From assembly GCA_003427395.1 (NCBI GenBank), contig BFEA01000397.1, positions 942,975 to 968,239 on the forward strand: a stretch of 25,265 nt of DNA, given 5' to 3'. Below the pieces are notes generated by a model. The model was given only the letters and a program-made list of their open reading frames with translations. It was not told the origin of the DNA and did no database searches. The position numbers and the translations under genes are program-made. The stretch's first letter is position 1. Each line of letters begins with the position of its first letter. This stretch comes from Chara braunii. Taxonomy: Eukaryota > Streptophyta > Charophyceae > Charales > Characeae. Below are positions 8,739 through 19,025 of this stretch, one piece after another.

Positions 8739-8909
8739 GGGGCCAAGTCCCGCTAGCAGCGTTGAGCTACCTCAACGCCTGAATCTGGACGTGTTTGTGG
8801 AGAGGTGCAGTTCAGGAAACTCAACACCATAATTTTCTGCACATCTCTGCAAAAGCATCCACATTCAGGCGTTCAGGTAGCTCAACCCTGCTAGAGGGAC
8901 TTGGCCCCC
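8739..8909. mobile_element. MITE with GGGGCCAAGTCCC ends, copy 2
   Basis: Terminal inverted repeats of about 55 bp: the left end begins GGGGCCAAGTCCCGCTAGC and continues to CAACGCCTGAATCTGG, and the right end mirrors it with a few mismatches. The interior (GAGAGGTGCAG and GCACATCTCTGC) is also partly self-complementary. At ~171 bp it is longer than the copy at 8150 but clearly of the same family. Confidence 0.75.
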
Positions 8910-9008
8910 GGGCCAAGCCCCACTAGCGTGATTCTTCATTTCTGGCCGCTGATCATCATAATCTACGGTCAGAAGTTGAGATGTGGGGTAAGTGGGACTT
9001 GGCCGCCC
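8910..9008. mobile_element. MITE with GGGCCAAGYCCCACT ends, copy 3
   Basis: The unit abuts the previous one at CTTGGCCCCC|GGGCCAAGCCCC. Its left end GGGCCAAGCCCCACT pairs with AGTGGGACTTGGCCGCCC at 8991-9008, with small differences. The ~99-bp unit has an interior unlike its two relatives, so only the ends are shared. Confidence 0.6.
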
Positions 9009-9017
9009 AATAGAATG

Positions 9018-9085
9018 TACCGTCATTGTTGGTGTATTTGGGGTATGTTTCAGTCTAAATACATCAACAGTTATAATAATGGTAC
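9018..9085. repeat. hairpin-family sequence
   Basis: GTACCGTCATTGTTGGTGTATTT on the left pairs, with gaps, with AAATACATCAACAG and AATAATGGTAC on the right around TTTCAGTCT. It shares the TTCAGTCTA core and arm sequence with 8340-8395 and 8632-8684. Confidence 0.5.
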
Positions 9086-9140
9086 ACCGAATTCAGGTGA
9101 AGAATGTAGCCATTGGAGGGGATTATCACTGCTGCAGAGA

Positions 9141-9262
9141 TAAAATGAGATTGAATTTCAATCTGGAATTTCATGGACTGAATTTTATTCATGAAAAATT
9201 CTCAAAAGTTTTTTTTGATGAATAAAAAAAATTTCGAATTCAGATTCAATTTCATTTTATAA
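9141..9262. repeat. AT-rich inverted repeat
   Basis: TAAAATGAGATTGAATTTCA at the left and its counterpart ATTCAATTTCATTTTATAAT at the right face each other, with further pairing of TTTTATTCATGA-type sequence inside. Similar GAAATTCAATCTC blocks recur at about 8464 and 8512 in direct orientation. Confidence 0.5.
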
Positions 9263-9530
9263 TAAAGATAGGGAATGAGAGATGGGGCCTACTTGCACTA
9301 CTCCCCATTGGCCAACATTTTGAATGCATCCGGGTTGCAAGGCTGTCCAGATGCATTCCAACTGTTCTCCCTCAGGTACGCTGTACTTTTTTTTTCCCTC
9401 TCTTTCAACATCTTTTTTTTTTTTTTTTTTTTTTCCCTTTTTTATGGCACCTGTGCCTCTGTCACGACCGCGGTACTTTCATTGCTTCTTCGTTGCTTCT
9501 TCGAACTCGGCTGTTTTCTTTGTTGCCTCC
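9263..9530. other. no gene seen; T-rich tract
   Basis: Unique sequence followed by pyrimidine-rich DNA, with a T run near 9412-9434. Open frames here are Phe/Ser-rich and opportunistic. Confidence 0.4.
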
Positions 9531-9531
9531 T

Positions 9532-10079
9532 GGAGGGAGATCCCACTATCCCACTATCGAGGTATGTGGTGTAGTGTGATGGGTGCGCGACGTGCGGGCG
9601 ACATCGTGTGGCATCCTTTCCGTGAACATAAAACTTTTAAAAATTTGTGGTAACCAAGGGCGTCCGAGTGACGGGCGCCCCAGCCGACCAATAAGCGCCG
9701 CTGCTTCGACTGCAGACAGCATTCGCACACAGTCTGACACGAACTGACATCCCGTCATAATGGCAAAGCCCAAAACTTTTAGCTGTTGGCCTTTCTTTCC
9801 TGCGAGGGCGCCCTCCAGAAGGTACTAAGTGGAAGGTACGTGAAAATCAGAACGAAATTAATGTCATGATTTTCACTCACATCGGGGACCCCTCTAGGAC
9901 CTTCAAAACCAAAAAAGAAGCAAGACAGACCAATAGGGCGCCATGGAAATACATATATTATACCCATCCCCTTAAATACGAAAAAAAACACACTGCTGAT
10001 TGTCGTCCCGATCCGCGGTGCATTGGAGTCACACACCGTGTCCACTACTCCACTCACATGCGTAGTGGGATCTCCCTCC
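9532..10079. mobile_element. ~550-bp non-autonomous inverted-repeat element
   Basis: A perfect 17-bp inverted repeat, GGAGGGAGATCCCACTA at 9532-9548 and its reverse complement at 10063-10079, bounds the region. Weaker pairing continues inward (TATGTGGTGTAGTG against CATGTGAGTGGAGTAGTG). The interior has no frame with coding character. Target-site duplications are not obvious, so the exact ends may be off by a few bases. Confidence 0.55.
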
Positions 10080-10083
10080 TGTT

Positions 10084-10335
10084 TTCTTTTGCACATTTGA
10101 AACTACGTTGTGACATCAATGCATTTGCCCCTTTTTTTTCTTATGCATTTTATTACAAGCCCAGTGCCCAAGGTAGTAAGTAGTACATTGGATTAAAATA
10201 GTCAAGAATGTTCTGACTCTGAGCCTCTGAGGTCAGCTGGACTTGAACCCGCACCCTCAGGCTGAGCTTGATCTCTGGAGAAAAGCAGACATCAGACAAT
10301 CAGCCCTATCATTGAACTCTACCCAGGAATCTTAC
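10084..10335. other. no gene seen
   Basis: T-rich at first, then unique sequence containing an isolated tRNA-like B-box on the minus strand (10239-10249), which I do not accept as a tRNA. Confidence 0.4.
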
Positions 10336-10361
10336 AACTTCCAACTTCCAACTTCCAACTT
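10336..10361. repeat. 7-bp tandem repeat AACTTCC
   Basis: About 3.7 head-to-tail copies of AACTTCC directly precede the inverted-repeat element that follows. CTTCCAA here is complementary to TTGGAAG beyond the far end of that element. Confidence 0.85.
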
Positions 10362-10370
10362 AATTATGAA

Positions 10371-10690
10371 AGGTGGACCCCACTGCCTTGGGGTAGCTTT
10401 GCGCCCGCCACGTGGGTCCCGGCCATGGGAAACTTTAACGGAAAACCGGACCCCACTGCAGCACACATTTATGGCAGATCCGTCGGTGATGGTTACCCGA
10501 CTGGGAAAACTTTCCCTATACAGAAACTTCACATCTGCTTGTCTCCGCTCTCACCCAAGCCCTACCTTTCCTTTCCACGTGAAAACGGCTTCCATGTCAT
10601 GTCAGAGCGTTTTGGGAGCTCAAAGCGGATTAATGTGGGGTCTCACAAATAGTCTTCCAAAGCATTGCCACAAAGCAGTGGGGTCCACCT
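10371..10690. mobile_element. 320-bp inverted-repeat element with AGGTGGACCCCACTGC ends
   Basis: AGGTGGACCCCACTGC at 10371-10386 is perfectly repeated in reverse complement at 10675-10690. Further GGACCCCAC and GTGGGTCCC motifs lie inside. Partial pairing extends outward (CTTCCAACTTAAT against ATTGGAAG). Open frames here have no recognisable domain. Confidence 0.55.
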
Positions 10691-10699
10691 CTAATTGGA

Positions 10700-11206
10700 A
10701 GACTCCAGGGTTGGGAGTTATCAGGACTGTGGTCTGGTTTTGGCCATTTCAGTCTCTGGATATTATCCCGACACCTGTGATACATGCCCAGATGGGCAAT
10801 GTAGGTTCAGCCAAGGATCCGCAATGTGATGAAAAGGACTGAATGGACAATGCACTGTCAGTGGAACATCAACAGACAATGTACATCCTGATACAAACGA
10901 AATGGCACATAATAGCGCAGTGGAAGACTTTGAGATAAGTCCTGACCTGACCGGGACTGACACGACATCCCATCATACACCACGCATGTGAGAGGACGAG
11001 GAGGGACTGCACACGCAGAAGAACGGTCCCTCCTGGCACATGCACATGGAGGGGATACCACGGATGAGACATGGGGGAACGAGGAAGGACGAAGATGGAG
11101 GCGAGGGAGAAGACCAAGATCGCAATAGCGAAGTCCAAAAATAGTCCCTTGCCGATGTCCAATCAATGCCTGCCTCAGAAATGTCGAATGCGATCCTGGG
11201 CCACAT
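10700..11206. other. LTR-element left flank; no identified gene
   Basis: One plus-strand frame from about 10830 to 10988 (including VHPDTNEMAHNSAVEDFEIS) has a natural composition, then stops. The downstream stretch is purine-rich. It may be a relic of a gene the retrotransposon landed near, but I recognise nothing. Confidence 0.3.
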
Positions 11207-12411
11207 TGTTATGAACATGATTGTCTGCCGAATTTTGTCAGCACTCACTCACAGGAACTCCTGTACACGCCCATACATGCACAGAGGGAAGGGGAGAGGT
11301 AGTGGAGTATCGCACCGCCCAACAGGAAGAAACGCAGCGGAAGACTCAGGGGAGCGAAGTGACAGAATACACAGACAGTGAATTCCCTCCACACAGTTCC
11401 CAACAATCATTCATAGAAGACAACGAGTGATCACAGCATGAAAGCAATGAAGAGATGACAACTCAAACACAGTATTGCAACTGTTTATTAAACTCAGAGC
11501 ACCGTTTTCACTGAATGACCTCAGAACCCTGTTGCGCTACCCTCAGAGGGGTAGCGCCTCAACCCCAACACCCTGAACAGCTAAGAATAGCACCGAAACT
11601 CCAGGTAACACCCAGCGCCACCCTGACATCAACTCAGTGGCCTGCGCCCAAGTAAAACAGGCTCCTAGAGCCAATCGCCATCCAGATGATGAAGAAGAAG
11701 CTCAGCGCCAACAGTCCCTGATGAAGATGAAGACCCGACGATGATATCTGTGAGTAGATGCAGCTATGGCTGCATCGCCACTGGGACCCTACTCCTGAGG
11801 AGGGTCAGCAGTGCACCACGTGCTCCAACGCATCAGACCTCTAATAGCCCAGACCGCTATGACTCCCAGAGAGTCAGAGCGGACAGCGTTGACCCCAGTC
11901 TGGTCAACGCTCTGAAGGTCTGGCTATGTCCGCCGTGTTCAGCACCGGAATCAGCAACCACGGCCTGATACCGTGTGCGCAGCAACTTCCACCACGAAGT
12001 GTCAACCGCCAAAAGCCCTGGACCGGTGTCCCCATCCTACCTATACTCTACACTAGCCTAGACCGACCTAGACCGGACTGACTGACCAACCAGTACCGTT
12101 TCAGTTTCGGCCTCTCGGCCTCTCCCTACCCGGCTATAGGCTATAGGACCGTCTATCAGCATAGGCCTGTAAACCCTGTCTGTCCTATAGGTAGCCCGGG
12201 CCTGCAATTCGCAGCTCGGGTCGCTATTAGGAAAGTCGGGTTAGTACAGGGCCATGTTTCTATATTTACAGATATGTCCCTCACGAATTTCCCACACAGG
12301 CAGGTCTCTCAGTTAGCCCTCAGCCAGACAAAATTACGAATCTACCCCTACCTAGAGTACAGCCTCGTCAGAGTGAGGATACAGGCAGCATGGAAACAGC
12401 AAGTCATTGCA
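11207..12411 (-). repeat. 3' LTR (1205 bp)
   Basis: Direct repeat of 19044-20237, starting TGTTATGAACATG and ending GTCATTGCA on the plus strand. By eye the two LTRs are roughly 95% identical, with mostly transitions and a few indels. The minus-strand AATAAA at 11489-11484 is a candidate poly-A signal. The TATA-like box of the other LTR reads TATAGAAAC here. Confidence 0.93.
11484..11489 (-). promoter_or_regulatory. candidate polyadenylation signal in the 3' LTR
   Basis: AATAAA on the element's coding strand lies downstream of the U3/TATA region and well before the end of the LTR, where an R-U5 border would be expected. The same hexamer occurs at 19323-19328 in the 5' LTR. Confidence 0.45.
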
Positions 12412-12426
12412 GACCTACCCTCCCTC
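12412..12426 (-). other. polypurine tract
   Basis: On the minus strand GAGGGAGGGTAGGTC lies directly against the start of the 3' LTR (TGCAATGAC), which is where plus-strand DNA priming occurs in LTR retroelements. The integrase frame ends 19 bases upstream of it. Confidence 0.75.
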
Positions 12427-12444
12427 GGAGCGAGGACCTCCGAG

Positions 12445-13869
12445 CTAGGGGCGTAGGCGTGCAGAGCGTCGGAGGGGCTCTCCCTTCTGCGCAGCCTCAT
12501 ATTTGAGGATCACAGACTTTGCTGTTTTCAGGAGCTCCTCGCGAGTGAACCAGCGATCCTCAGTACGGGGCTGGTAAAGAAACTTCACAAGGTACTCCTT
12601 ATCCAGGCTTGTACCATACTCATCCACAACTTCTTCCACCTCATATCCCTTCCCAGGGATTGGGGGACCGAACTGTGAAGGCCTGTCTGGAAATGCATCA
12701 GCTGGCGTAAAAGGCAACAGCTTGGATGCATGGAAGACAGGGTAGGTTTGTAGATGCAGTGGGATATCTACATGATAGGATGGCTCGAAAGGGTCAGCCC
12801 CCACCGTATCCAAAACCTGCCATGGACCCATATAGCGCGGCAGCAGCTTAGGGGAGATGTCCTCCTCCCGTGATAGCTCAGAACTGAGTACCCAGATCCA
12901 GTCACCAGCGCGAATGGGGGATGGTCGACAATGCTTGTTAGCCTGCTGAATCATTGCCTTTTGGGCTTTGAGCAGGTTAACTCTGGCTCGTTCGATATCT
13001 CTCTGGTAATGTCTGGTGAACTCTGCAGTCCCAGGAGTCAGTCTAGGGGTAGCCTTGTCGATGATGTCATCGAGAGGCTGCCGTGGCTCACGCCCCCAGT
13101 GCAACCAGTAAGGGGTGAACCCTGTGGAGGAGTGTACAGATGTGTTGTACACTAGCTGTGCCCATCCTAGATGGAGATCCCAATCCTGCTGATCAGGGCT
13201 GATCACAGGACGCAGCAACTGGAACAGAATCTGATTCATCACTTCAGCCTGCCCATTGGCTTCAGGATGATGACCAGATGTCATGTTCAGACTAGAATGA
13301 ATGTAGTCCTTGCAGTAGGACTGCCATTCATTGCTACAAAATCGTGGGTCTCTATCACTGACGATAGAGGTGGGTGGTCCATGGTGAGTAACCCACCTGT
13401 CAGCAAAGGCCGCTCGTATGGCTGGGACTCGGGCTTCCTCTGGCAGAAGAATAAACTCTGCATACTTAGAGAACCTGTCAACACACACCATAACCTGACG
13501 CATACCACGAGGAGTGGCCCTCCCTGGATCAGTGAAATCAATAGACACTGACTGTGCAGGTGCCTCAGGGATGGGAAGTGGTTGTAGTAGGCCAAGGGGA
13601 GGTCAGCGCACGACCTTGTTCCTTTGGCACAACTCACAGGTTTCGACATAGTGCAGCATGTCTTTCCTCATCTCTGGCCAGAAGAACCGCTGCGACAGGG
13701 CAGCCAACGACTTTAAGGCCCCAAAATGGCCGCGAGCATCATGACACTCAGACATCATGAGTGTTCTCAGCTGGCGGTCCTGAGGGATGCACAGACGCTC
13801 CTCTCCTTTGCTGCAAGTGTACAGCAGATCTGAAACCAGAATGTAGCCTGGTTCTGAAGTAGGATCAGT
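12445..13869 (-). pseudogene. pol: integrase with C-terminal chromodomain
   Basis: Integrase inserts the element's cDNA into nuclear DNA, and the chromodomain is thought to steer chromoviruses to particular chromatin. The frame continues from RT/RNase H through TAG 13870-13872. The HHCC zinc region (ECHDARGHFG, then CELCQRNK) is followed by TGA 13603-13605. The catalytic core, counted from Met at 13548, has Asp4 (SIDF), Asp65 (IVSDRDPRF) and Glu102 (HPEANGQAE), with 36 rather than the usual 35 residues between the last two. A GPWQVL/VFHASKLLPF domain follows. Residues 302-352 form a chromodomain (YEVEEVVDE, EYLVKF, DRWFTREEL), and a basic tail SARLRP ends the frame. Only the two nonsense codons break it. 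Confidence 0.9.
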
Positions 13870-15640
13870 CTATAGATTCCTAACAACTGGGCCAAAAGTC
13901 GGGTCCTGTGGCAATAGCTGGGCAATGGTCTGACGGGTACTCTCCCCAAAGGTATGAGTAGAGGAGATCATACAGACAGCGGCAGGCCTACGAGAAAGGG
14001 CGTCTGCTACACGGTTGTAGCACCCCTTCTTGTGTTTCAGTTCAAAGTCAAAGATATCAATGAACTGAATGTAGCGCGCGAGCTTATCATTCAGTTCCCC
14101 CTGGGTCTTCATCCACTGTAAAGTGGAGTGATCAGAAAAGACCTGAAAATGCCGGCCCATGAGGAAATGCTTCCAATGCTTCAGCGCTGATACGAGAGCA
14201 TACAACTCTTTCTCGTACGTGGAATGCTGCAGCTTCTTGACCTTGATCTTCTTACTCATATACTCAATTGGCTGCAGACCATGCCCACCATCCTGCTGAA
14301 GCACCGCCCCAACCCCATACTGACTAGCATCAGTAGTTAGCACGAAAGGCAAGGTAGGGTCAGGTAGCTTCAGAACAGGTGCACGCATCAAGGCCTCCTT
14401 GAGGCATGTGAAAGCCTGATGACAGTCTGATGTCCAAAGAAAGTGGGTATCTTTCTTTGTGAGATCAGTCAGGGGTGCAGCAATAGCAGAGAAGTTCTTA
14501 ACGAACTTCCTGTAGTATGATGCAAGGCGCAAGAATGACCGGACATCACGAATTGTGGTAGGTTGTGGCCAGTCCTGAATCGCTGCAATTTTTGGCGCTT
14601 TAGGAGTCAACCCTTCCCCAGAGATTACATGTCCCAGATAAGTCACAGAAGTCACTCCAAAGGAGGACTTTTCTCTGTTGATCTTATACTGGGCCTCATG
14701 TAGTGCCTTGAGGACGAGAGCCAGATGCTGCGCATGCTCCTCGACAGATCGGCTGAATACTAGGATGTCATCCAGGTATACAACTACAAACCTGTCCAGG
14801 TAAGGCCTGAGTATGTGATGCATCTCTGTCCGGAATGTGCCAGGGGCATTGCAAAGACCGAAAGGCATGACCAGGTACTCGTAGGTACCGTATCTGGTCT
14901 TGAAGGCAGTCTTGTGGACATAGCCTTCAGCCATCTCAATTTGGTGGTAGCCAGATTTGAGGTCGATCTTGGTGAAGATTGTGCAACCCTGCACCATGTC
15001 CAGCAGATCATCAATCCTAGGAAGGGGCTCTGTAGACTTCCTAGTGATTTTGTTGAGACCTCTGTAATCCACACACATCCTGAACTCTCCATTTCCCTTT
15101 GGGACAAAGAGAACTGGAGCCCCAAATTCAGATGTGTTGGGTCTGATCCAGCCCTTGCTGGTCAGGGTCTCAAGCTGTCTCATGAGCTAATCGAGTTCAG
15201 CAGGTGACATCCTGTAGACACGGCCCTTGGGAGGGACCGCCCCTGGCAGGAGCTCAATCCTGTGTTGGGTCTGCCTATGGACAAGTCCACTAGGCTCCTG
15301 AATCAGGTCTGGATACCTGTCCAGAACCTGCTGAATCAGTAAGGGGCAAGGAGCAACATCCACACCAATCTGTTTCACGTATGCAACGAATAGACGTGTG
15401 TGGGCAGTCTGGCGAGAGAGCTGAAAGAACTCGTGTGCCCTCATACAATAGCAACTGCTGACTGGATGGTACTCATCAGCTAGGACACAAGGCTGAAAGT
15501 CTCCTCTACAGTCAGAGAGCTCTACCCTAGGGATCTGCTAGTCGATCCTAGGGTTAGTGGCCTCAAGCCACTGCATGGAAAACACAAGATCAAAGGGTAC
15601 ATTGGGAAACTCGTAGAAGTTCAGGCGTTGCCTGACCTTT
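13870..15640 (-). pseudogene. pol: reverse transcriptase and RNase H
   Basis: This part copies the element's RNA into DNA and degrades the RNA template. The frame opens near 15640 just after the protease and includes the linker WLEATNPRID. It is broken by TAG at 15538-15540, where relatives usually have Trp (NPxIDW), and by TAG at 15187-15189 (AELD*LMRQLE). Counted from Met 15183, the RT shows VPKGNGEFRMCVDYRGLN (28-44), TKIDLKSGYHQI (71-82), MPFGLCNAP (106-114) and the catalytic YLDD (136-139). RNase H follows with DASQYGVGAVL (285-295), YEKELYALV (323-331), SDHSTLQWM (350-358) and NRVADALSR (390-398). Apart from nonsense codons the frame is intact for about 1.7 kb, so inactivation looks recent relative to gag. 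Confidence 0.93.
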
Positions 15641-16082
15641 CCTGCTTGTCAAAGATAACCGGAAGGTTCCTGACAGCAGATATAATCCGGACTATGAAAG
15701 AGTCCCCAATTCGGACTTCCAGCGGCTGCTGCAACTTCACCAATCTCCCATCCAGATGCGGCTTGCTGACAGCCTTGGGAGGGATGAAGTTCCGGGTAGC
15801 CCCACAGTCTAACAAGCCCTTGATCTTGGCTCCCAGGATGAAGGGTCGCAGCAAGATGAGGTCTGGCTTATGCTTTTTTTTTTCCTGCAAAGACAGGAAA
15901 AAATCAGTAAAAGTCTGGCTATCATCTTCCTGCCACGTCTCATCTAGGTCAGGGTCCATGTAAGTGAAGGATCCTGACGCAGCAACTCCAACAATAGTGT
16001 CAGTGAGGGTGGATGCAGAATCAGATCCATCAGAATCTGATTCAGCATAAGTGAAGGGAGCTGCAGACTCCACTTCCCTCAA
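15621..16082 (-). pseudogene. pol: aspartic protease segment
   Basis: The retroviral-type protease releases the mature Gag and Pol proteins. Seen: an acidic Ser/Asp-rich lead (ESDSDGSDSAS) and then KIKGLLDCGATRNFIPPKAV, where DCGAT is the active-site Asp motif with Cys in place of the more usual Ser or Thr, a variant known in this superfamily. ILGAKIKG before it and NLPVIFD after it fit the flanking strands. The frame ends at 15621 while the RT frame overlaps it, so a single frameshift near 15640 separates them. It could be programmed or a mutation. Confidence 0.8.
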
Positions 16083-16310
16083 CTGGTCGAATTTTTTGAA
16101 CTCGAACTAGGTCTGCGAGGCATGTGGGGACAGTCCTTGAAGAAATGGTCCCCCTCGCAGCAAAAACAAACCTCACGGTCCTTCCTCCTCTGCCACTGCC
16201 CTTCCTGGATCTTGAGCGCTCTCCAGGGAAGGGTGGAAGGATCCATGACGTTGACTGGCCAATGGACGTCTCGTGGAAGGTTAGGTCTAGCCCTGAGGGA
16301 AAGTGGCACG
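16079..16310 (-). pseudogene. gag C-terminus: zinc knuckle (nucleocapsid)
   Basis: The nucleocapsid part binds element RNA through a zinc knuckle. In this frame, offset from the main gag frame, DREVCFCCEGDHFFKDCPHM gives a CCHC box with CX2CX3HX4C spacing (or CX1CX4HX4C), one residue short of the canonical CX2CX4HX4C. Basic residues lie on both sides. It must join gag by a frameshift near 16300 and is followed directly by the protease frame. Confidence 0.75.
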
Positions 16311-17685
16311 TCCCTTCCCTTTCCCCTTCTGGCTGGCTGAACCCCTGCTGCTGTCTTTGCTGAACTTTCCCTTGAACATGGCAGCAAGGTTTTCAGCCAG
16401 GGCAAGAACGGCTGGCTCAACTGCTGATCCTGATGCAGTCTTAGATGGAGGACTGCCACGTTGAGATGCATCAGAATCAGAAGCTGCATCAGCAGCCAAT
16501 AGAGTGCCTTTCCTCCTACGCTGTCCCTGGGAGGTAGGACTCTTCCTTCCTACAGAAGGAGTCTGAACCTTGAGCCGAGACTCCAGGTCCAGTGCCCTTT
16601 TGCCAAAGGACCTCCAGTCCTTGTGGCCCTGAGCATACAAAGCAATAGAGTAGTCTGGAGGGGCTGCACGCAGGAAATGGGTGAGCTGGTCAGACTCACT
16701 CATCTCCAGACCGGGCGTAGATGTCAAGCTCTCAAACGGAGTGTAGAGCTTGGACAGAGAGCCCTCAAATCTGTGGGACCCTAGCAGCATAATTTTATCA
16801 GCTGCTTTGTGGGTCTGCTCCCTGTCAGCAAACCGGTCTTGCAGGGCCTTCAGCAACCCTGCCACCCCCAGCTGCTGTCCCCACCTATCCATAGCAACAT
16901 TCTCTTTGGTTGCAGAGGAGGTGCACAATTTCAGTGCAGACCTCTCCAACCGGCCAAGAATGGTTCCCACCTTTGTTGCTTCTGGGCATGTGAAGCTACC
17001 CAGGTATGCTTGCATAGCGGTGACCCAGTCTGATACATCCACCTTGGGGTCTTCCCCAGAATACATAGGAGGTGGTGTCAGCTTGGGCCCTCGCTGCACA
17101 GATGTACCAGAAGCAACAGAAGGGGTGGATACATGAGAACCAGCACGTGAGGCTGGACGACTGTGAGGTGGTGAACCCGCTGGCCGGGTGATCAGCTGGC
17201 CAGCTGGCTGTACAGGCTGAGGGGCTAGGAGAGGCAACTTGAGGTGCTGCAGAACGTTGTTCATCCCTGTTGCCAGAGAGGTCAGGTCCTTTGCCATCTG
17301 GTCCACCTTGTGTTCGATGGCAGAGACCTGACTCTCCACGCCAGAGATCCGGTGGTCCCAGTTGGAAAAATAAGATTTGCTGAGAGTGTCATTCAAGATG
17401 ACCATCTCAGCAATGCTCTTATTGTACCCACTGGCAGTCCCACTATCAACAACCTTCTGTACCTCCACCAACAACTGTCTTCTCCTTTCCTCCTGTCTCC
17501 ATGCCTCCTGAGCCTCTGCTTTCTCCTTCCTCATTGGCGATTTGTTCATCCACTTTTCACCTAGCTTCCTCTGCAATCAGCAGTGCTTGCTCTAGAGGAG
17601 AAAGAGAAGACTGGGGTGGATCAGGAGGGGCAGAAGTTTCTGCCTGAGGCGTTTCCTCAGACATCTTTCCTTCAGCGTCAGACAT
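16287..17685 (-). pseudogene. gag: capsid polyprotein, frameshifted near its N-terminus
   Basis: Gag builds the cytoplasmic virus-like particle. The long frame (429 codons from Met 17576) starts with a charged, helical region likely to be a coiled coil (residues about 1-110; KAEAQEAWRQEERRRQLLVE), then a Pro/Ser-rich linker (115-165). The retrotransposon-gag fold follows (about 168-330: MYSGEDPKVDVSDWVTAMQA, LQDRFADREQTHKAADKIML, HFLRAAPPDYSIALYAQG) and then a basic tail. I prefer Met 17685 as the true start: that frame (MSDAEGKMSEE) is open until TGA 17557-17559 and overlaps the long frame at 17576-17560, so a small indel there explains the split. A second shift near 16300 is needed to reach the zinc knuckle. 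Confidence 0.85.
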
Positions 17686-19018
17686 GATAAACCACTCACA
17701 CAGTCAAATAAATACAAACGGGCAGATGCAAGGTAAGCAAAAATTAAGATTACCCAAACACACAGAGGTAATCACTGCCCCCTGATGAGAAGAGACGTGG
17801 TGTGATAAGCAGAAGAGCGCTCAGCCTCTGAAGGTTGCTGAGGGTTGTCCTGGGTCAGTTTAGGTCAAAACCAGAGAAAATCAGATTTGCAATTTTTCAT
17901 TCACAGCCCAGAACCCTCATCTGAGTCAATACCCCCAAAATCGCTATCAGCAAAACAGACAGGATGCAACCTTGGACTGTAAGCAGACAGATTAGAATAG
18001 CGCAGAGAGTTAGTAGCAATCCCCAGAACCCAGTAGTCAACCAAGATGCAACGGGTGACTGAACAAGCTATTTTTAGACTCTTACTATTGACACTGGCAC
18101 TGTATGACCCCGTATGCCCCACTATAGGTGAGGCGAAGTACAGATATCACTGTACCTGACTCAAAACATCAAATCCAGTATAGCGCTTCTAGACACTGAC
18201 TAGATACTGAATTGCGATTTCAGGGTGACTCACAGATTGAAATTCTGACGGAAAGAACCTAAGTTATGACAAACCCTAGCTGGCCCAGACACTGGCTATG
18301 GCAGCGCAACATTCAGAATTCCATTATCACTGGCATCCAGACCCTGAACTACTCAATTTACAGTGTATACTTATTCGCAATACTGTACAGTCAGAGATGC
18401 AATTTGAGGCAGAGAGGAGGTCAAACAGAGTCAGTAGAAGTAAAAGTAGGTAGGTAGGAGAAATGGGTATGGCTATCAGACAGTGCGATTTTCCAGTTTC
18501 ACTTACAACAGACATGCAACTACTATTTCTCCAGTCTAATTGCACTCATCAGACTCACTACAGGGACTTGAGTAAGGAACACACTCACTTTAGGTCAAAA
18601 CACTGCATGAAGAAGCTGAACTGGCTATGGCTGCCATCTCGCCAGTTTCTTCCATCCACTGTTCCTGGTGCTCCCATGTTCAAAATCTCCTGAAACTTGG
18701 TGATACTGGAGCTCTTGATATGGCAAACAATCACCACTAGCCAAATTCTCTGAACCTGGTCCAGAATTTGCAACTCGACATACCCCCATGTATCTCGCCA
18801 CTAGCGGAGCCACCACCTGGGCTAAAAATAGCCCCTCAGTGCCTCCCAGGCCGCTCAACACTGAATCGCCACCAATCCCCGTGTCATACCACTCGCCACA
18901 CACTCTTCACCAACACCCTACTGAGCGCAACACTGCAGATGAAGTTTCTCCACGAAACCCTACGTCAGAAACTCTCAGGTAGTGATGGCTGCCTCAGTCC
19001 ATCATCTCGCCACTGTCT
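17686..19018 (-). other. retrotransposon leader, non-coding
   Basis: About 1.3 kb lies between the PBS and the gag start without a credible frame on either strand. It contains a repeated TTTAGGTCAAAAC (near 17861 and 18590). Long leaders in LTR elements usually carry dimerisation and packaging signals, but I can point to none here. Confidence 0.6.
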
Positions 19019-19025
19019 GGGTCCG

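Noticed and set aside
10239-10310. tRNA gene on the minus strand
   Set aside because: There is a B-box-like GGTTCAAGTCC with a near T-arm, but the expected acceptor partner and a convincing A-box or anticodon arm are missing upstream.
10243-10842. 199-codon plus-strand frame over the AGGTGGACCCC element
   Set aside because: It crosses a repeat array and both inverted-repeat ends, starts in unrelated sequence and shows no motif; judged a chance open frame.
11166-12456. Small genes inside the LTRs (for example 11741-11968)
   Set aside because: The frames differ between the two LTR copies by indels and stops, and have no domain; LTRs are regulatory sequence.
14815-17564. Plus-strand frames within the retrotransposon
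   Set aside because: They lie opposite RT and gag and have no domain of their own.
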